DNA of 64,000 nt from an uncultured Spirochaetia bacterium (GTDB lineage Bacteria; Spirochaetota; Spirochaetia; CAKZLE01), in contig CAKZLE010000006.1 in assembly GCA_937125225.1 (NCBI GenBank), positions 1 through 64,000 on the forward strand, in the 5' to 3' direction. Below are positions 37,357 through 45,611 of the stretch, piece by piece. Each line of letters starts with the position of its first letter. Within the stretch, counting starts at the first letter, position 1. Under the pieces are notes generated by a model. That model ran no database searches. It was not told where the DNA came from and saw only the letters and a program-made list of their open reading frames with translations. A program made the position numbers and the translations under genes.

Positions 37357-38706
37357 ATTACAACTATTGGTTTAATTGATCATTCGGTCTTCTTGAATAT
37401 CAACTCTTTGGATTATTTAGAGTCTTTCTTTCCAGATAGATCATATCATTTCTTCATACCGACCTCCTATAAGAAGATTCTTACTAACCTCATTGAGCAA
37501 GCCTTGGATCCAGAACAGAAGACGTTACTTGAAAACGCATTGACTCTGATTCAGCACACCAAGCAGACCCCCTATACCGGACCGAGCGGAAGGGTCAAAG
37601 TCGAATGTATCGAGACTCATTCGAGTGATGCGATTCATGCGATTTTGGAGGGATTGACCATTCTTAGGGACCGGTACGAAAAGGTCTTCCTCTATACCCA
37701 GAACGAGTTGAGAAAAACTGCGGTTGAACATTTAGGTTTTTTAGCAGACTTAGTTCACACCCCATTCAATCAGGATTTTCATGACCTATTCTGGACAACG
37801 AAGATTGCCAGGCATATCGAGCATCAGCAGATATCAATTGCCATGCATCCTACAGGTATAGATCCTGATAGACTCTGGATACCCTCTATAGGAACCTACT
37901 CAAAAGATTTGATCAAGCGAGCAATAAAGAAACTTACCGACACCTATCCTATCGAGACCATGTTCAGGAATAGAAATATTCTCTCAGATGGGGAAATCTC
38001 CTATTCCATTCCGAAAGGTCTGATACAGGTAACCATCGAACAATCAGAACCCGAGGTACGAGAGTTCATAGACTCCATCTATGAATCATGGAAAGAGAAT
38101 ATCGAGTCTTGGACAGAAGATTTGATTACCCAGTACCAGACAGATCTTCGATACAACTCCATCCTGGTGACGATGAAGAATCTCACAGATAATGAACTTC
38201 ATAATATCACATTGAGTTGCGAGATACCCGATTCTATAAAACTCCTGGATGAAAGAGAAAGCGACCCAATCACCTTGGATATCCCTAAACTACCGATTCT
38301 CACACAGGAGAACTGTTTACATATTGAAAGGATCCCTCCTGAGACCTATCTTAGACTCTTCGGGAATGATCTGGATGACTGCTGCCTTATCTCACCCTCC
38401 TATCAGGAAAAGAGTGATACACAGAAGCCCTATTCAAGACTCTCAAGACGTATAACTTCAGGTGGACACAGAATCTGTTACACCATTGAGAACATACTCC
38501 CCTATGAAGATCTCTTGCTTCCTATCAATTTCCTCTATATCGGAGATGATGTGCCTTCCACGATAAAGATCGATTACTCCATCACCAGTTCAGGGAACAT
38601 CAACATGGGAAGGGGAACGATGCTTATTCCAACGATCAATAAGGAGATATCAATACTCCACTATATCGAAGAGCTATTGGAGAGATCGACCTCATCAGTT
38701 CTCTGA
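37357..38706 (+). CDS. Hypothetical soluble protein, probable AUU start
   Basis: I do not recognise this roughly 449-residue protein. No signal peptide, spans or known motifs are visible; the C-terminal half reads as beta-rich (about 240-430). The first ATG/GTG/TTG-type start is a TTG at 37393 without a Shine-Dalgarno. In contrast, GAGG at 37347-37350 is 6 nt from an in-frame ATT at 37357, which adds ITTIGLIDHSVF, a natural-looking N-terminus, right after an in-frame stop at 37351. I therefore favour AUU initiation. The 3' end overlaps ptsP (convergent) by 12 bp. Confidence 0.65.
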   Translation: MTTIGLIDHSVFLNINSLDYLESFFPDRSYHFFIPTSYKKILTNLIEQALDPEQKTLLENALTLIQHTKQTPYTGPSGRVKVECIETHSSDAIHAILEGLTILRDRYEKVFLYTQNELRKTAVEHLGFLADLVHTPFNQDFHDLFWTTKIARHIEHQQISIAMHPTGIDPDRLWIPSIGTYSKDLIKRAIKKLTDTYPIETMFRNRNILSDGEISYSIPKGLIQVTIEQSEPEVREFIDSIYESWKENIESWTEDLITQYQTDLRYNSILVTMKNLTDNELHNITLSCEIPDSIKLLDERESDPITLDIPKLPILTQENCLHIERIPPETYLRLFGNDLDDCCLISPSYQEKSDTQKPYSRLSRRITSGGHRICYTIENILPYEDLLLPINFLYIGDDVPSTIKIDYSITSSGNINMGRGTMLIPTINKEISILHYIEELLERSTSSVL

Positions 38707-40977
38707 GTATTCAGGAAAGGATTCATGTAGAATCTCAACGATCTCATCAGTAGAACGTGCTTTGATCAGTCTTTGTGATAGTTCTTTACAAGCTTCATAT
38801 GAGATCTTACCAATGACCTCTTTGATAGTTACCAGTTTTGCAGGTTCGACACTGAAAGAGTCGATCCCAATACCTATCAGGAAAGGGAGCATCAAAGGAT
38901 CACCTGCGGCATCACCACAAACAGATAGATACCCATCAATATTTGGATAGACCTTCTTGATCCCATCCACAAGCCTGTTCAAGGCTCTCAGAACCGAGGG
39001 ATGGAATGAGGTATGGAGAGAGCCCACCCGTTCATTCCCACGATCAACAGCGAGCAGATACATGATGAGATCATTGGTACCGACACTCAGAAAATCTGCC
39101 TCTTCAGCGAGTTCTTCTACAATCTCTATCGCTGAAGGGATCTCTATCATCGCACCGAGTCTTGGGTGCTTACAATAGGGGGTATCACCTTCTGCCATCT
39201 CAGTTAGACATTGTCCAACGGCCTCTTTAGCCGCAAGGAATTCATCAAGAGAAGAGACCATAGGAAACAGGATCTTCAGCTCTGTCTCTGCACCAGCCCG
39301 TAACATTGCCTTGATCTGTTCATGAAAGATATCCATAGCCTCAAGGGAGTATCTGATACCTCGGAACCCAAGAAAGGGATTCTCTTCAGCGATAGTGTCA
39401 ATGTAGCCGGGGAGCTTATCTCCTCCGATATCCAAGGTCCTGAGAATGACCTCTTTATCCCCAGCGATTGAACAGATCTTCTCATAGACATAATACTGCT
39501 GACTCTCTGAAGGAAAGTCATTCTGGATCAGGAAAGGGAACTCTGAACGATAGAGACCGATACCTTCAGCCTTTCGCTCAAAACCAGCCTCTGCATCATG
39601 GAGGATGTTCACATTCACATTCACCCTGATCCTACGTCCATCTTTAGTGACAGTAGTCTCTGGGAGATCTGCAGGAATGGGATCATCGCTTTCATTGTGA
39701 ACATCTTTATAATGGTTCAAGACACTCTTATCCGGCTTAATATGCAGTACCCCTTGAGTCGCATCTACTAAGAGATCTGACTTGTTGGGAAGTCTTAAGA
39801 TATCTCGGTTATTCACAAGCAGAAGTGGGATTCCAAGAGATCTTGAGAGGATCGATATATGGGCTGTAAGACCATGACCTATCAAGACGATACCTTTTGC
39901 TTTCTGCACCCAGAAACGTACGAGTTCTGAGGGATAGAGATTCTGAGCTATGATAATGAGATCTGAATAGTCACTATGGTCGGATGTCTTATTGTAGAGA
40001 TTCGCCAACATCCTATGTTCGAGATCCCTTACATCCTGTTCTTTCTCTTGGATTCTTGGATTTTCTGTACTTGCCATCAATTGGGCATAGGTATCAGATA
40101 CGAAACGAATAGCATCATCTGCAGCCATCCCCTCCTCTATCTTATCTCTCATCATCCCCGCGAAATTGGGGTCCTTTAGCATAAGGTAGTGGGCAGTGAA
40201 GATCAGCCCTGCAATATCACTGAGACTCTCCCCGAGTTGGTCCTCGATCTGCTTGAGCTGTTCGAGGGTCTTCTCTATAGCGGTATCAAAGTCCTCAAGA
40301 GAATAGACTTTAGACGTATCCGAAGAGTGCAGCCCCTCATCGATTCGATCATCAAGCCCAAACTGTTCTCTGTTATAGAGAAAACTCTTTCCTTTGACTA
40401 TTCCATGAGAGGCTCCTATACCTTCGATAGGAGATTTTATCGGGACCTCAGGTGTGTTCTTACGTTTCAGGGAGAGAAGGAACCCTGCACTCAGTACTGC
40501 TGAAGCTAACTGAGAAGCGATCGCCATCAGGATAGTGACATCCTTGACCGTGAAAAAGGAGGGCTCATGTTTATGAAGTGTTATCACCCCGATCCTGTTT
40601 CTACCTCTTCTGATCGGGACAGCTAGGAGGGATTGAAACTCCTCTTCGCCAATATAGGGATATGGTTTGAACTTTGGATGTGATGGTGCATGATCTGATT
40701 TAATAGGAAACAAGGTATCCATAACGGTACCTGTGATACCTTCCCCCCGTTTGAGGACAAGCTTCCCAATGAATTCGGAAGACAGGCCGTCTGTCCCCTG
40801 CAAGGTAAGCTGTTCGGTATCATCATCATAGATGAAAAAGGAACAGGAATCAGAACCCATATGGGTCGTGATGAGTTTGGCTAGATCACTGAGGAAGACT
40901 GTGAGATTCGTACTCTTCTTCATGAGTTCGGTAAACTCTATTGTCTTGTTCAATAGGGACATTCTCTTCTTCTTCAT
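38695..40977 (-). CDS. ptsP: GAF-domain PTS enzyme I (PtsP-like)
   Basis: This 760-residue phosphotransferase has an N-terminal GAF domain (about 20-170) joined to a full enzyme I (about 185-750). The phosphohistidine motif is HGLTAHISILSRSLGIP (about 367-383). The PEP-binding barrel has FPMVSSLDEF, SVGTNDLIMYLLAVDR and the catalytic Cys in SVCGDAAGD (about 695). It transfers phosphate from PEP to an HPr-like protein, and the GAF domain suggests a regulatory (PTS-Ntr-like) role. No HPr or EII genes lie nearby. ATG at 40977 follows GAGGG; a TTG at 40980 is in frame. Confidence 0.93.
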   Translation of the reverse strand: MKKKRMSLLNKTIEFTELMKKSTNLTVFLSDLAKLITTHMGSDSCSFFIYDDDTEQLTLQGTDGLSSEFIGKLVLKRGEGITGTVMDTLFPIKSDHAPSHPKFKPYPYIGEEEFQSLLAVPIRRGRNRIGVITLHKHEPSFFTVKDVTILMAIASQLASAVLSAGFLLSLKRKNTPEVPIKSPIEGIGASHGIVKGKSFLYNREQFGLDDRIDEGLHSSDTSKVYSLEDFDTAIEKTLEQLKQIEDQLGESLSDIAGLIFTAHYLMLKDPNFAGMMRDKIEEGMAADDAIRFVSDTYAQLMASTENPRIQEKEQDVRDLEHRMLANLYNKTSDHSDYSDLIIIAQNLYPSELVRFWVQKAKGIVLIGHGLTAHISILSRSLGIPLLLVNNRDILRLPNKSDLLVDATQGVLHIKPDKSVLNHYKDVHNESDDPIPADLPETTVTKDGRRIRVNVNVNILHDAEAGFERKAEGIGLYRSEFPFLIQNDFPSESQQYYVYEKICSIAGDKEVILRTLDIGGDKLPGYIDTIAEENPFLGFRGIRYSLEAMDIFHEQIKAMLRAGAETELKILFPMVSSLDEFLAAKEAVGQCLTEMAEGDTPYCKHPRLGAMIEIPSAIEIVEELAEEADFLSVGTNDLIMYLLAVDRGNERVGSLHTSFHPSVLRALNRLVDGIKKVYPNIDGYLSVCGDAAGDPLMLPFLIGIGIDSFSVEPAKLVTIKEVIGKISYEACKELSQRLIKARSTDEIVEILHESFPEYSEN

Positions 40978-41058
40978 CAACCCTCACCTTACTAAAAGAT
41001 ATGTGCTATATAATACTATGGACTTCCGTCCTGCGACAAGGAAAAACCCATATTACGA

Positions 41059-41087
41059 TTGCTCATTCATTGCTTATGTCGTATTAT
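41059..41087 (+). promoter_or_regulatory. Candidate promoter placing the MFS mRNA start at its ATG
   Basis: TTGCTC (41059-41064) lies 17 bp from TATTAT (41082-41087). The predicted start (about 41094-41095) is next to the ATG at 41096, and there is no Shine-Dalgarno, so this mRNA may be leaderless. Confidence 0.45.
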
Positions 41088-41095
41088 CACCAATA

Positions 41096-42247
41096 ATGGA
41101 AGACAAACAGAGTAAAAAGTCTCTTACCATCACGATATCTACCCTATCGATGTTACCTATCATGGCGGCAGCGACTGTGGCTCCGATCTTGGGTGAATTC
41201 CAGAAGGTCTTTCCAGATTCCTCTGATCTGATGATCAGGATGATCCTGACCCTTCCACAGATAATGATCATTCCAGTCTCCCTAATCACAGGAAAACTCT
41301 CATCAAGATTTCGAAAGAAGGACCTCCTAATCATAGGTTTGACCCTATATATCATCGGAGGACTAACTGGCGGTTTCATACCTAACATAATGGCATTACT
41401 CAGTTGTAGAGCACTCCTTGGTGTCGGGATAGGTATGATCTACCCTTTGACAACATCATTAGTGGCAGATTTCTTTGAAGGAGAGCAACGAGTCCATATG
41501 ATGGGTATATCCTCTGCCCTGAACAATCTCGGGGGTGTGATCGCAACGCTCCTATCCGGGAGTCTTGCTATCCTCTCCTGGAGAGCCCCCTTCTTACTAT
41601 ATTGTATAGCGATACTTGTCCTGATTGAGACGATCATATTTCTTCCGAAGGAGAATAAAGTATTCTCATCCCAAAAGAGTTCAGTCAATGACGGGTTGCT
41701 ATCAACTCTCCCATTTCTCTTCGGGATCATCCTATTGAACATCATCTTCTACACGACCCCGTCAACGACCTCTATGTCAATTCGGGAACTCGCTCTAGGA
41801 AGTTCCCTTTTCAGTGGACTTATGCTCGCTACTCAGAACTTCTGTTCATTTTTGACAAGTTCGACTTTCAAGAAGACCTTCTCCATATTTGGGAAGATGA
41901 TCAGGTATGTGGGGATGTTTCTTATAACATCAGGGTATCTGCTTTTTCTCTCTGTCCAGACAAGATGGACTTTGGCAATCTCTATGATCCTTATCGGATC
42001 AGGTTATGGGTTTCTCACCCCCTATTACCTCGTCGAGATAAGCAATTCTGTCTCTGAAAAATCTAGGACATTTGCACTATCTCTAGCAAGCTCAAGCATA
42101 TTTCTTGGACAGTTCTGTAATCCGATCATTCTTACCGCATTACAGAAATCCCTGCAGATCAAGATGCCAGTAGCAGTATCACTCCTACTGATCCTACCCT
42201 TCACCCTCTTGATGATCTTCTCTGATCTGAAACGTTCTAAGAGATAG
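41096..42247 (+). CDS. Major facilitator superfamily transporter
   Basis: This 383-residue inner-membrane carrier has about 12 spans and MFS landmarks: GKLSSRFRKKDLLIIG after span 2 (motif A-like) and RALLGVGIGMIYPL in span 4-5. The C-terminal half has the weaker repeat of the same pattern. The substrate cannot be told; drug or sugar efflux/uptake are both possible. The ATG at 41096 is the likely start. The reading frame is open back to 40832, but that part overlaps ptsP antisense. The stop overlaps the convergent yccF-like gene by 11 bp. Confidence 0.85.
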   Translation: MEDKQSKKSLTITISTLSMLPIMAAATVAPILGEFQKVFPDSSDLMIRMILTLPQIMIIPVSLITGKLSSRFRKKDLLIIGLTLYIIGGLTGGFIPNIMALLSCRALLGVGIGMIYPLTTSLVADFFEGEQRVHMMGISSALNNLGGVIATLLSGSLAILSWRAPFLLYCIAILVLIETIIFLPKENKVFSSQKSSVNDGLLSTLPFLFGIILLNIIFYTTPSTTSMSIRELALGSSLFSGLMLATQNFCSFLTSSTFKKTFSIFGKMIRYVGMFLITSGYLLFLSVQTRWTLAISMILIGSGYGFLTPYYLVEISNSVSEKSRTFALSLASSSIFLGQFCNPIILTALQKSLQIKMPVAVSLLLILPFTLLMIFSDLKRSKR

Positions 42248-42599
42248 AGGCTCCGAAGGGTACCAATGCTATTCGAGCTAGTTTGAAGTGTTGTTTCCCG
42301 AAGGGGATACCTATGATGGTGATACTAAAGAGAAGCCCTAATCCTAGATGATAGAGAAACAGTTCCCAACCGAAGATCAGTATCCAGAGGATATTACCGA
42401 TCAATCCCATTGCACCGAACGCGCCGATTGATACTTCAGTTCCGAACGGCCATAACGTTAGCCCTGCTATCTTAAAACACTGTTTCCCGAACGGGATACC
42501 AATTATCGTGATCATCAGAATGAATCCAGCAATCATCCAACCGATAGCCCCTACCAAGCCCCCAAAAAGAATCCAAAGTACGTTTCCAATTAATTTCAT
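42237..42599 (-). CDS. YccF-domain inner-membrane protein
   Basis: This 120-residue protein is made of two tandem YccF repeats, each with a N-x-x-WILxxG hydrophobic segment and the signature IIGIPFGKQ-x-FK-x-A-x3-L-x-PFG (about 31-52 and 94-115). Four spans are expected. Function is unknown. AGG lies close to the ATG at 42599. It overlaps the MFS gene convergently by 11 bp and is divergent from the amino acid ABC transporter. Confidence 0.85.
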   Translation of the reverse strand: MKLIGNVLWILFGGLVGAIGWMIAGFILMITIIGIPFGKQCFKIAGLTLWPFGTEVSIGAFGAMGLIGNILWILIFGWELFLYHLGLGLLFSITIIGIPFGKQHFKLARIALVPFGASIS

Positions 42600-42645
42600 A
42601 ACCTCATCATGGCATACTTTATTATATTGTCAATAGTGTTTATCC

Positions 42646-42675
42646 TTGACAGAACAGAGTAGGAATGAATACCTT
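42646..42675 (+). promoter_or_regulatory. Promoter of the amino acid ABC transporter operon
   Basis: TTGACA (42646-42651) is 18 bp from TACCTT (42670-42675). The start would be near 42682, about 23 nt before the ATG at 42705. Confidence 0.5.
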
Positions 42676-42704
42676 ATCAATATAGAAATTTATAAGAGGT
42701 GGTT

Positions 42705-43514
42705 ATGAAAAATAGATTATTAGGATTATTCTGTGTCTTGTTATTGATACCGACTGCACTCTTTGCAGGTGGGGCTCAAGAGATCGAATCAGATGAATTG
42801 ATCGTTGGTATGGAGCTACAATATCCCCCCTTCGAGATGAGTGATACAAACGGTGACCCTGCAGGAATAAGCGTCGAGATCGCTAAAGCTCTCGGGGAAT
42901 ATGTGGGAAGACCTGTGAAGATAGAGAATATCGCATGGACCGGATTGATCCCATCATTGCAGACTGGAAAAGCAGATATCATCATCTCCTCAATGACTAT
43001 CACGGAAGAGAGAGCAGAGGTAGTAGATTTCTCAGACCCCTATATCAAATCAGGTCTAACATTACTCATTGCTAAGGATTCTCCAGTCGATGTGTTTGAT
43101 GACTTGAATACAGAGGGGCGTATCGTTGCCGTGAAGTCAGGAACCATCGGGGCAAGGATCGCTCAGGAACAGCTTACTAAAGCAGACATCAGACTCTTTG
43201 ATGAGGTAGCAGCATGTGTTTTGGAAGTAGCACAGGGAAAAGCTGATGCATTCATCTATGATGTATTGACTGTCTATGAGAATCATAAGAATAATTCAGA
43301 GACTACTCGAGTGAATATTCAATCGATCCCAGGGACTGATGGGTATTGGGGTATGGCAATCAAGAAAGGGAATGATGAGTTCAAGGCTCAAGTCAATTCC
43401 TTCATATCTGAATTCAGGACAGCAGGTGGTTTTGAAGAGATCGCTGATATGTATCTTGGAGAGCAAAAAGCTCTTTTCGAAGATTCTGGAGTCCCATTCT
43501 TCTTTGATATGTAA
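42705..43514 (+). CDS. Polar amino acid ABC transporter, substrate-binding protein
   Basis: This 269-residue periplasmic protein of the family 3 solute-binding type has a signal peptide (about 1-21, cleaved after ALFA) followed by GGAQE, a start often seen in spirochaete binding proteins. Typical segments are MELQYPPFEM (about 35), WTGLIPSLQTGKADIIISSM with TEERAEVVDFSDPY, and the late GTDGYWGMAIKKGN. It captures an amino acid for the permease and ATPase encoded downstream. The ATG at 42705 has GAGG 5 nt upstream; a GTG at 42699 is in frame. Confidence 0.93.
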   Translation: MKNRLLGLFCVLLLIPTALFAGGAQEIESDELIVGMELQYPPFEMSDTNGDPAGISVEIAKALGEYVGRPVKIENIAWTGLIPSLQTGKADIIISSMTITEERAEVVDFSDPYIKSGLTLLIAKDSPVDVFDDLNTEGRIVAVKSGTIGARIAQEQLTKADIRLFDEVAACVLEVAQGKADAFIYDVLTVYENHKNNSETTRVNIQSIPGTDGYWGMAIKKGNDEFKAQVNSFISEFRTAGGFEEIADMYLGEQKALFEDSGVPFFFDM

Positions 43515-43542
43515 TGAGAAATACCTATGAGGAGATTTCATA

Positions 43543-44340
43543 GTGAAGCTTAACAAAATGTTTTCCTCTCTAATGATCGAGAAAAAGGGAGAACCGGTAT
43601 CTTGGTTTGTTCGTCTGACGAATATCCTTATTCTCGTACTATTATTCTATGGACTCTTCTCCTTTGGTTTCTCTAGACTTTCCTATACCTTCAGATGGGG
43701 CTCTGTGTGGAAGTATAGGAATAATCTGATCGATGGATTCATCATGACTATCCTTTTATCACTGGCATCGCTGGTATTGAGCGTCCTTCTAGGATTTCTC
43801 TTTGCCATTGCACAGAAGAGTCGTATTCTTCTGATCAGATACTTCTCTCGAGCCTATATCGAAGTGATACGAGGGACACCATTATTGGTACAGATCCTTA
43901 TGTTCTTCTATGTCATAGCGAATGCAGCAGGACTGAACAACCGTTATATTGCAGGAGTATTGATCATGTCGATATTCGCTAGCGCCTACATAGCGGAAAT
44001 CATCAGAGCAGGTATTGATGGGGTCGGGAGTACGCAACTTGAAACAGCAAGGTCTATTGGTCTGACAAAGCAGCAAACCTATCGACATATTGTATTCCCA
44101 CAGGTCATCACAGGAGTCCTCCCTCCCATGGCAGGACAGTTGGCCTCACTAATCAAGGATTCCTCCCTTCTATCGATCATTGCTATCAAAGAGTTCACCA
44201 TGGCCGCAAGAGAGGTGAATGCTAATACGTTCTCAACTCTAGAGAGTTATATACCTCTGGCCATCGGTTATCTTATTCTGACATTACCGATCTCGTATGT
44301 GACTAAGAAACTGGAGAGGAGATACTTCTATGAGACTTAA
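43543..44340 (+). CDS. Polar amino acid ABC transporter, permease
   Basis: This 265-residue inner-membrane permease of the HisM/GlnP type has about five to six spans. The coupling loop contacting the ATPase is visible as IRAGIDGVGSTQLETARSIG (about 150-169; the EAA motif, here with ETA). GAGGAG lies about 8 nt before a GTG start at 43543. Its 3' end overlaps the ATPase gene by 11 bp. It forms a homodimeric channel in this three-gene importer. Confidence 0.93.
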   Translation: MKLNKMFSSLMIEKKGEPVSWFVRLTNILILVLLFYGLFSFGFSRLSYTFRWGSVWKYRNNLIDGFIMTILLSLASLVLSVLLGFLFAIAQKSRILLIRYFSRAYIEVIRGTPLLVQILMFFYVIANAAGLNNRYIAGVLIMSIFASAYIAEIIRAGIDGVGSTQLETARSIGLTKQQTYRHIVFPQVITGVLPPMAGQLASLIKDSSLLSIIAIKEFTMAAREVNANTFSTLESYIPLAIGYLILTLPISYVTKKLERRYFYET

Positions 44341-45064
44341 GATTGACAAACTTACAAAGAGCTATGGAGATCTCACAGTCCTTGATAAACTAGATTTGGA
44401 AATCAAGGATATCAACTCGCTGGTGCTCATCGGTCCTTCTGGGGGAGGAAAGACGACCCTTCTTAGGTTACTTGCAGGCCTTGAACAACCTGATTCAGGA
44501 TCGATCATAGTCAATGATCATAATCTTGATTGTACTGAAGAGGAGCTTCTGACCTACAGAAGAGATGTGGGAATGGTCTACCAGGCCTACAATCTTTTCC
44601 CACACCTAGATGCCCTTGAGAATATCATGCTCCCCTTAGTACATGCTCAACAGATACCAAAGAAAGAGGCTCGAGAACAGGCACTCTCATTGCTTGAACG
44701 ATTCAATCTTGCTGAACATGCCTTTAAAAAGCCTGTGGCCCTATCAGGGGGTCAACAACAGAGAATAGCAATCTGTCGTGCAGTGGCGATAAAACCAGAG
44801 ATCCTCTTCTTCGATGAACCAACGTCAGCATTGGATCCAGAATATACCTCAGAGGTCCTTGACCTGATCGAAGAGCTCAGAGAAGATACGATGGAGTTGA
44901 TTCTCGTCACTCATGAGATGGGTTTCGCACATAATGCGGCAGACCATGTCCTCTTCATCTCAGATGGTGGGATCATAGCACAAGGCCCCCCCTCAGAGCT
45001 TTTTGAACAAACAAAGAATGAGCGAGTAAAACGGTTCTTTGATAAAGTTCTCAAGTACAATTGA
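44330..45064 (+). CDS. Polar amino acid ABC transporter, ATP-binding protein
   Basis: This 244-residue GlnQ/HisP-like ATPase has Walker A GPSGGGKTT (about 34-42), Q-loop VYQAYNLFPH (about 82-91), signature LSGGQQQR (about 137-144), Walker B ILFFDEP (about 157-163) and the switch His in VTHEMGFA. It powers uptake by the upstream permease and binding protein. Confidence 0.95.
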   Translation: MRLKIDKLTKSYGDLTVLDKLDLEIKDINSLVLIGPSGGGKTTLLRLLAGLEQPDSGSIIVNDHNLDCTEEELLTYRRDVGMVYQAYNLFPHLDALENIMLPLVHAQQIPKKEAREQALSLLERFNLAEHAFKKPVALSGGQQQRIAICRAVAIKPEILFFDEPTSALDPEYTSEVLDLIEELREDTMELILVTHEMGFAHNAADHVLFISDGGIIAQGPPSELFEQTKNERVKRFFDKVLKYN

Positions 45065-45134
45065 TAATCTTTACTATAATCCTATACACTATCGAGAAAT
45101 GCCTTTATAATCTCTATTAGAGGGGGATGAGTAA

Positions 45135-45611
45135 TTGACACTGATAATATATGCCACGAAACATGGTGCAGTCACATCGTGTGCAGAGATACTCTCAGAG
45201 AGACTCGCAGATGATTGTACGATAATTAATATCAAGAAAGACAAGATTCCTTCGTTAGATGACTTTGATTCTGTTATTCTCGGGTTCTCAGTACATGCAG
45301 GATCGATCTCAAACCAGATAAAGAAATTTGCCGAAGACCATATTTCCAAGCTGAAAAATAAACGATTCGGACTATTCTGCAGTTGTCTATCTGAAGAGGA
45401 TCAAGCCATATCATATTTCCACAAGAACTTCTCAACAAATGTCATCAAAGCTACTAAGACCATCGGGATCTTCGGTGGGAAGATCTTATTCGAAGAGATG
45501 AATTTTGTTGAAAGATTCCTCATGAAGAGGATCACTAAGAAAGATACCAGTTTCTCAACACTCAACCATGAAAACATCGCTGAGTTCATACGACTCTTCG
45601 AACAGGATTAA
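45135..45611 (+). CDS. Flavodoxin-domain protein
   Basis: This 158-residue protein has a flavodoxin-like start (LIIYATKHGAVTSCAEILSERL) with the FMN-phosphate loop and an SVHAGSIS loop, as in HemG-like and flavodoxin_5 proteins. It is probably a small FMN electron carrier or oxidoreductase; protoporphyrinogen oxidase activity is possible but unsupported here, as no heme genes are near. It starts at TTG (45135) with AGAGGGGG about 8 nt upstream. A three-codon ATG-AGT-AAT-TGA mini-frame (45127-45138) ends over that TTG. The gene converges on the GH9 gene with a 4-bp overlap. Confidence 0.75.
   Translation: MTLIIYATKHGAVTSCAEILSERLADDCTIINIKKDKIPSLDDFDSVILGFSVHAGSISNQIKKFAEDHISKLKNKRFGLFCSCLSEEDQAISYFHKNFSTNVIKATKTIGIFGGKILFEEMNFVERFLMKRITKKDTSFSTLNHENIAEFIRLFEQD

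Noticed and set aside
40832-41095. N-terminal extension of the MFS frame
   Set aside because: It runs antisense through ptsP and lies upstream of the predicted promoter; the extra residues do not look like a transporter N-terminus.
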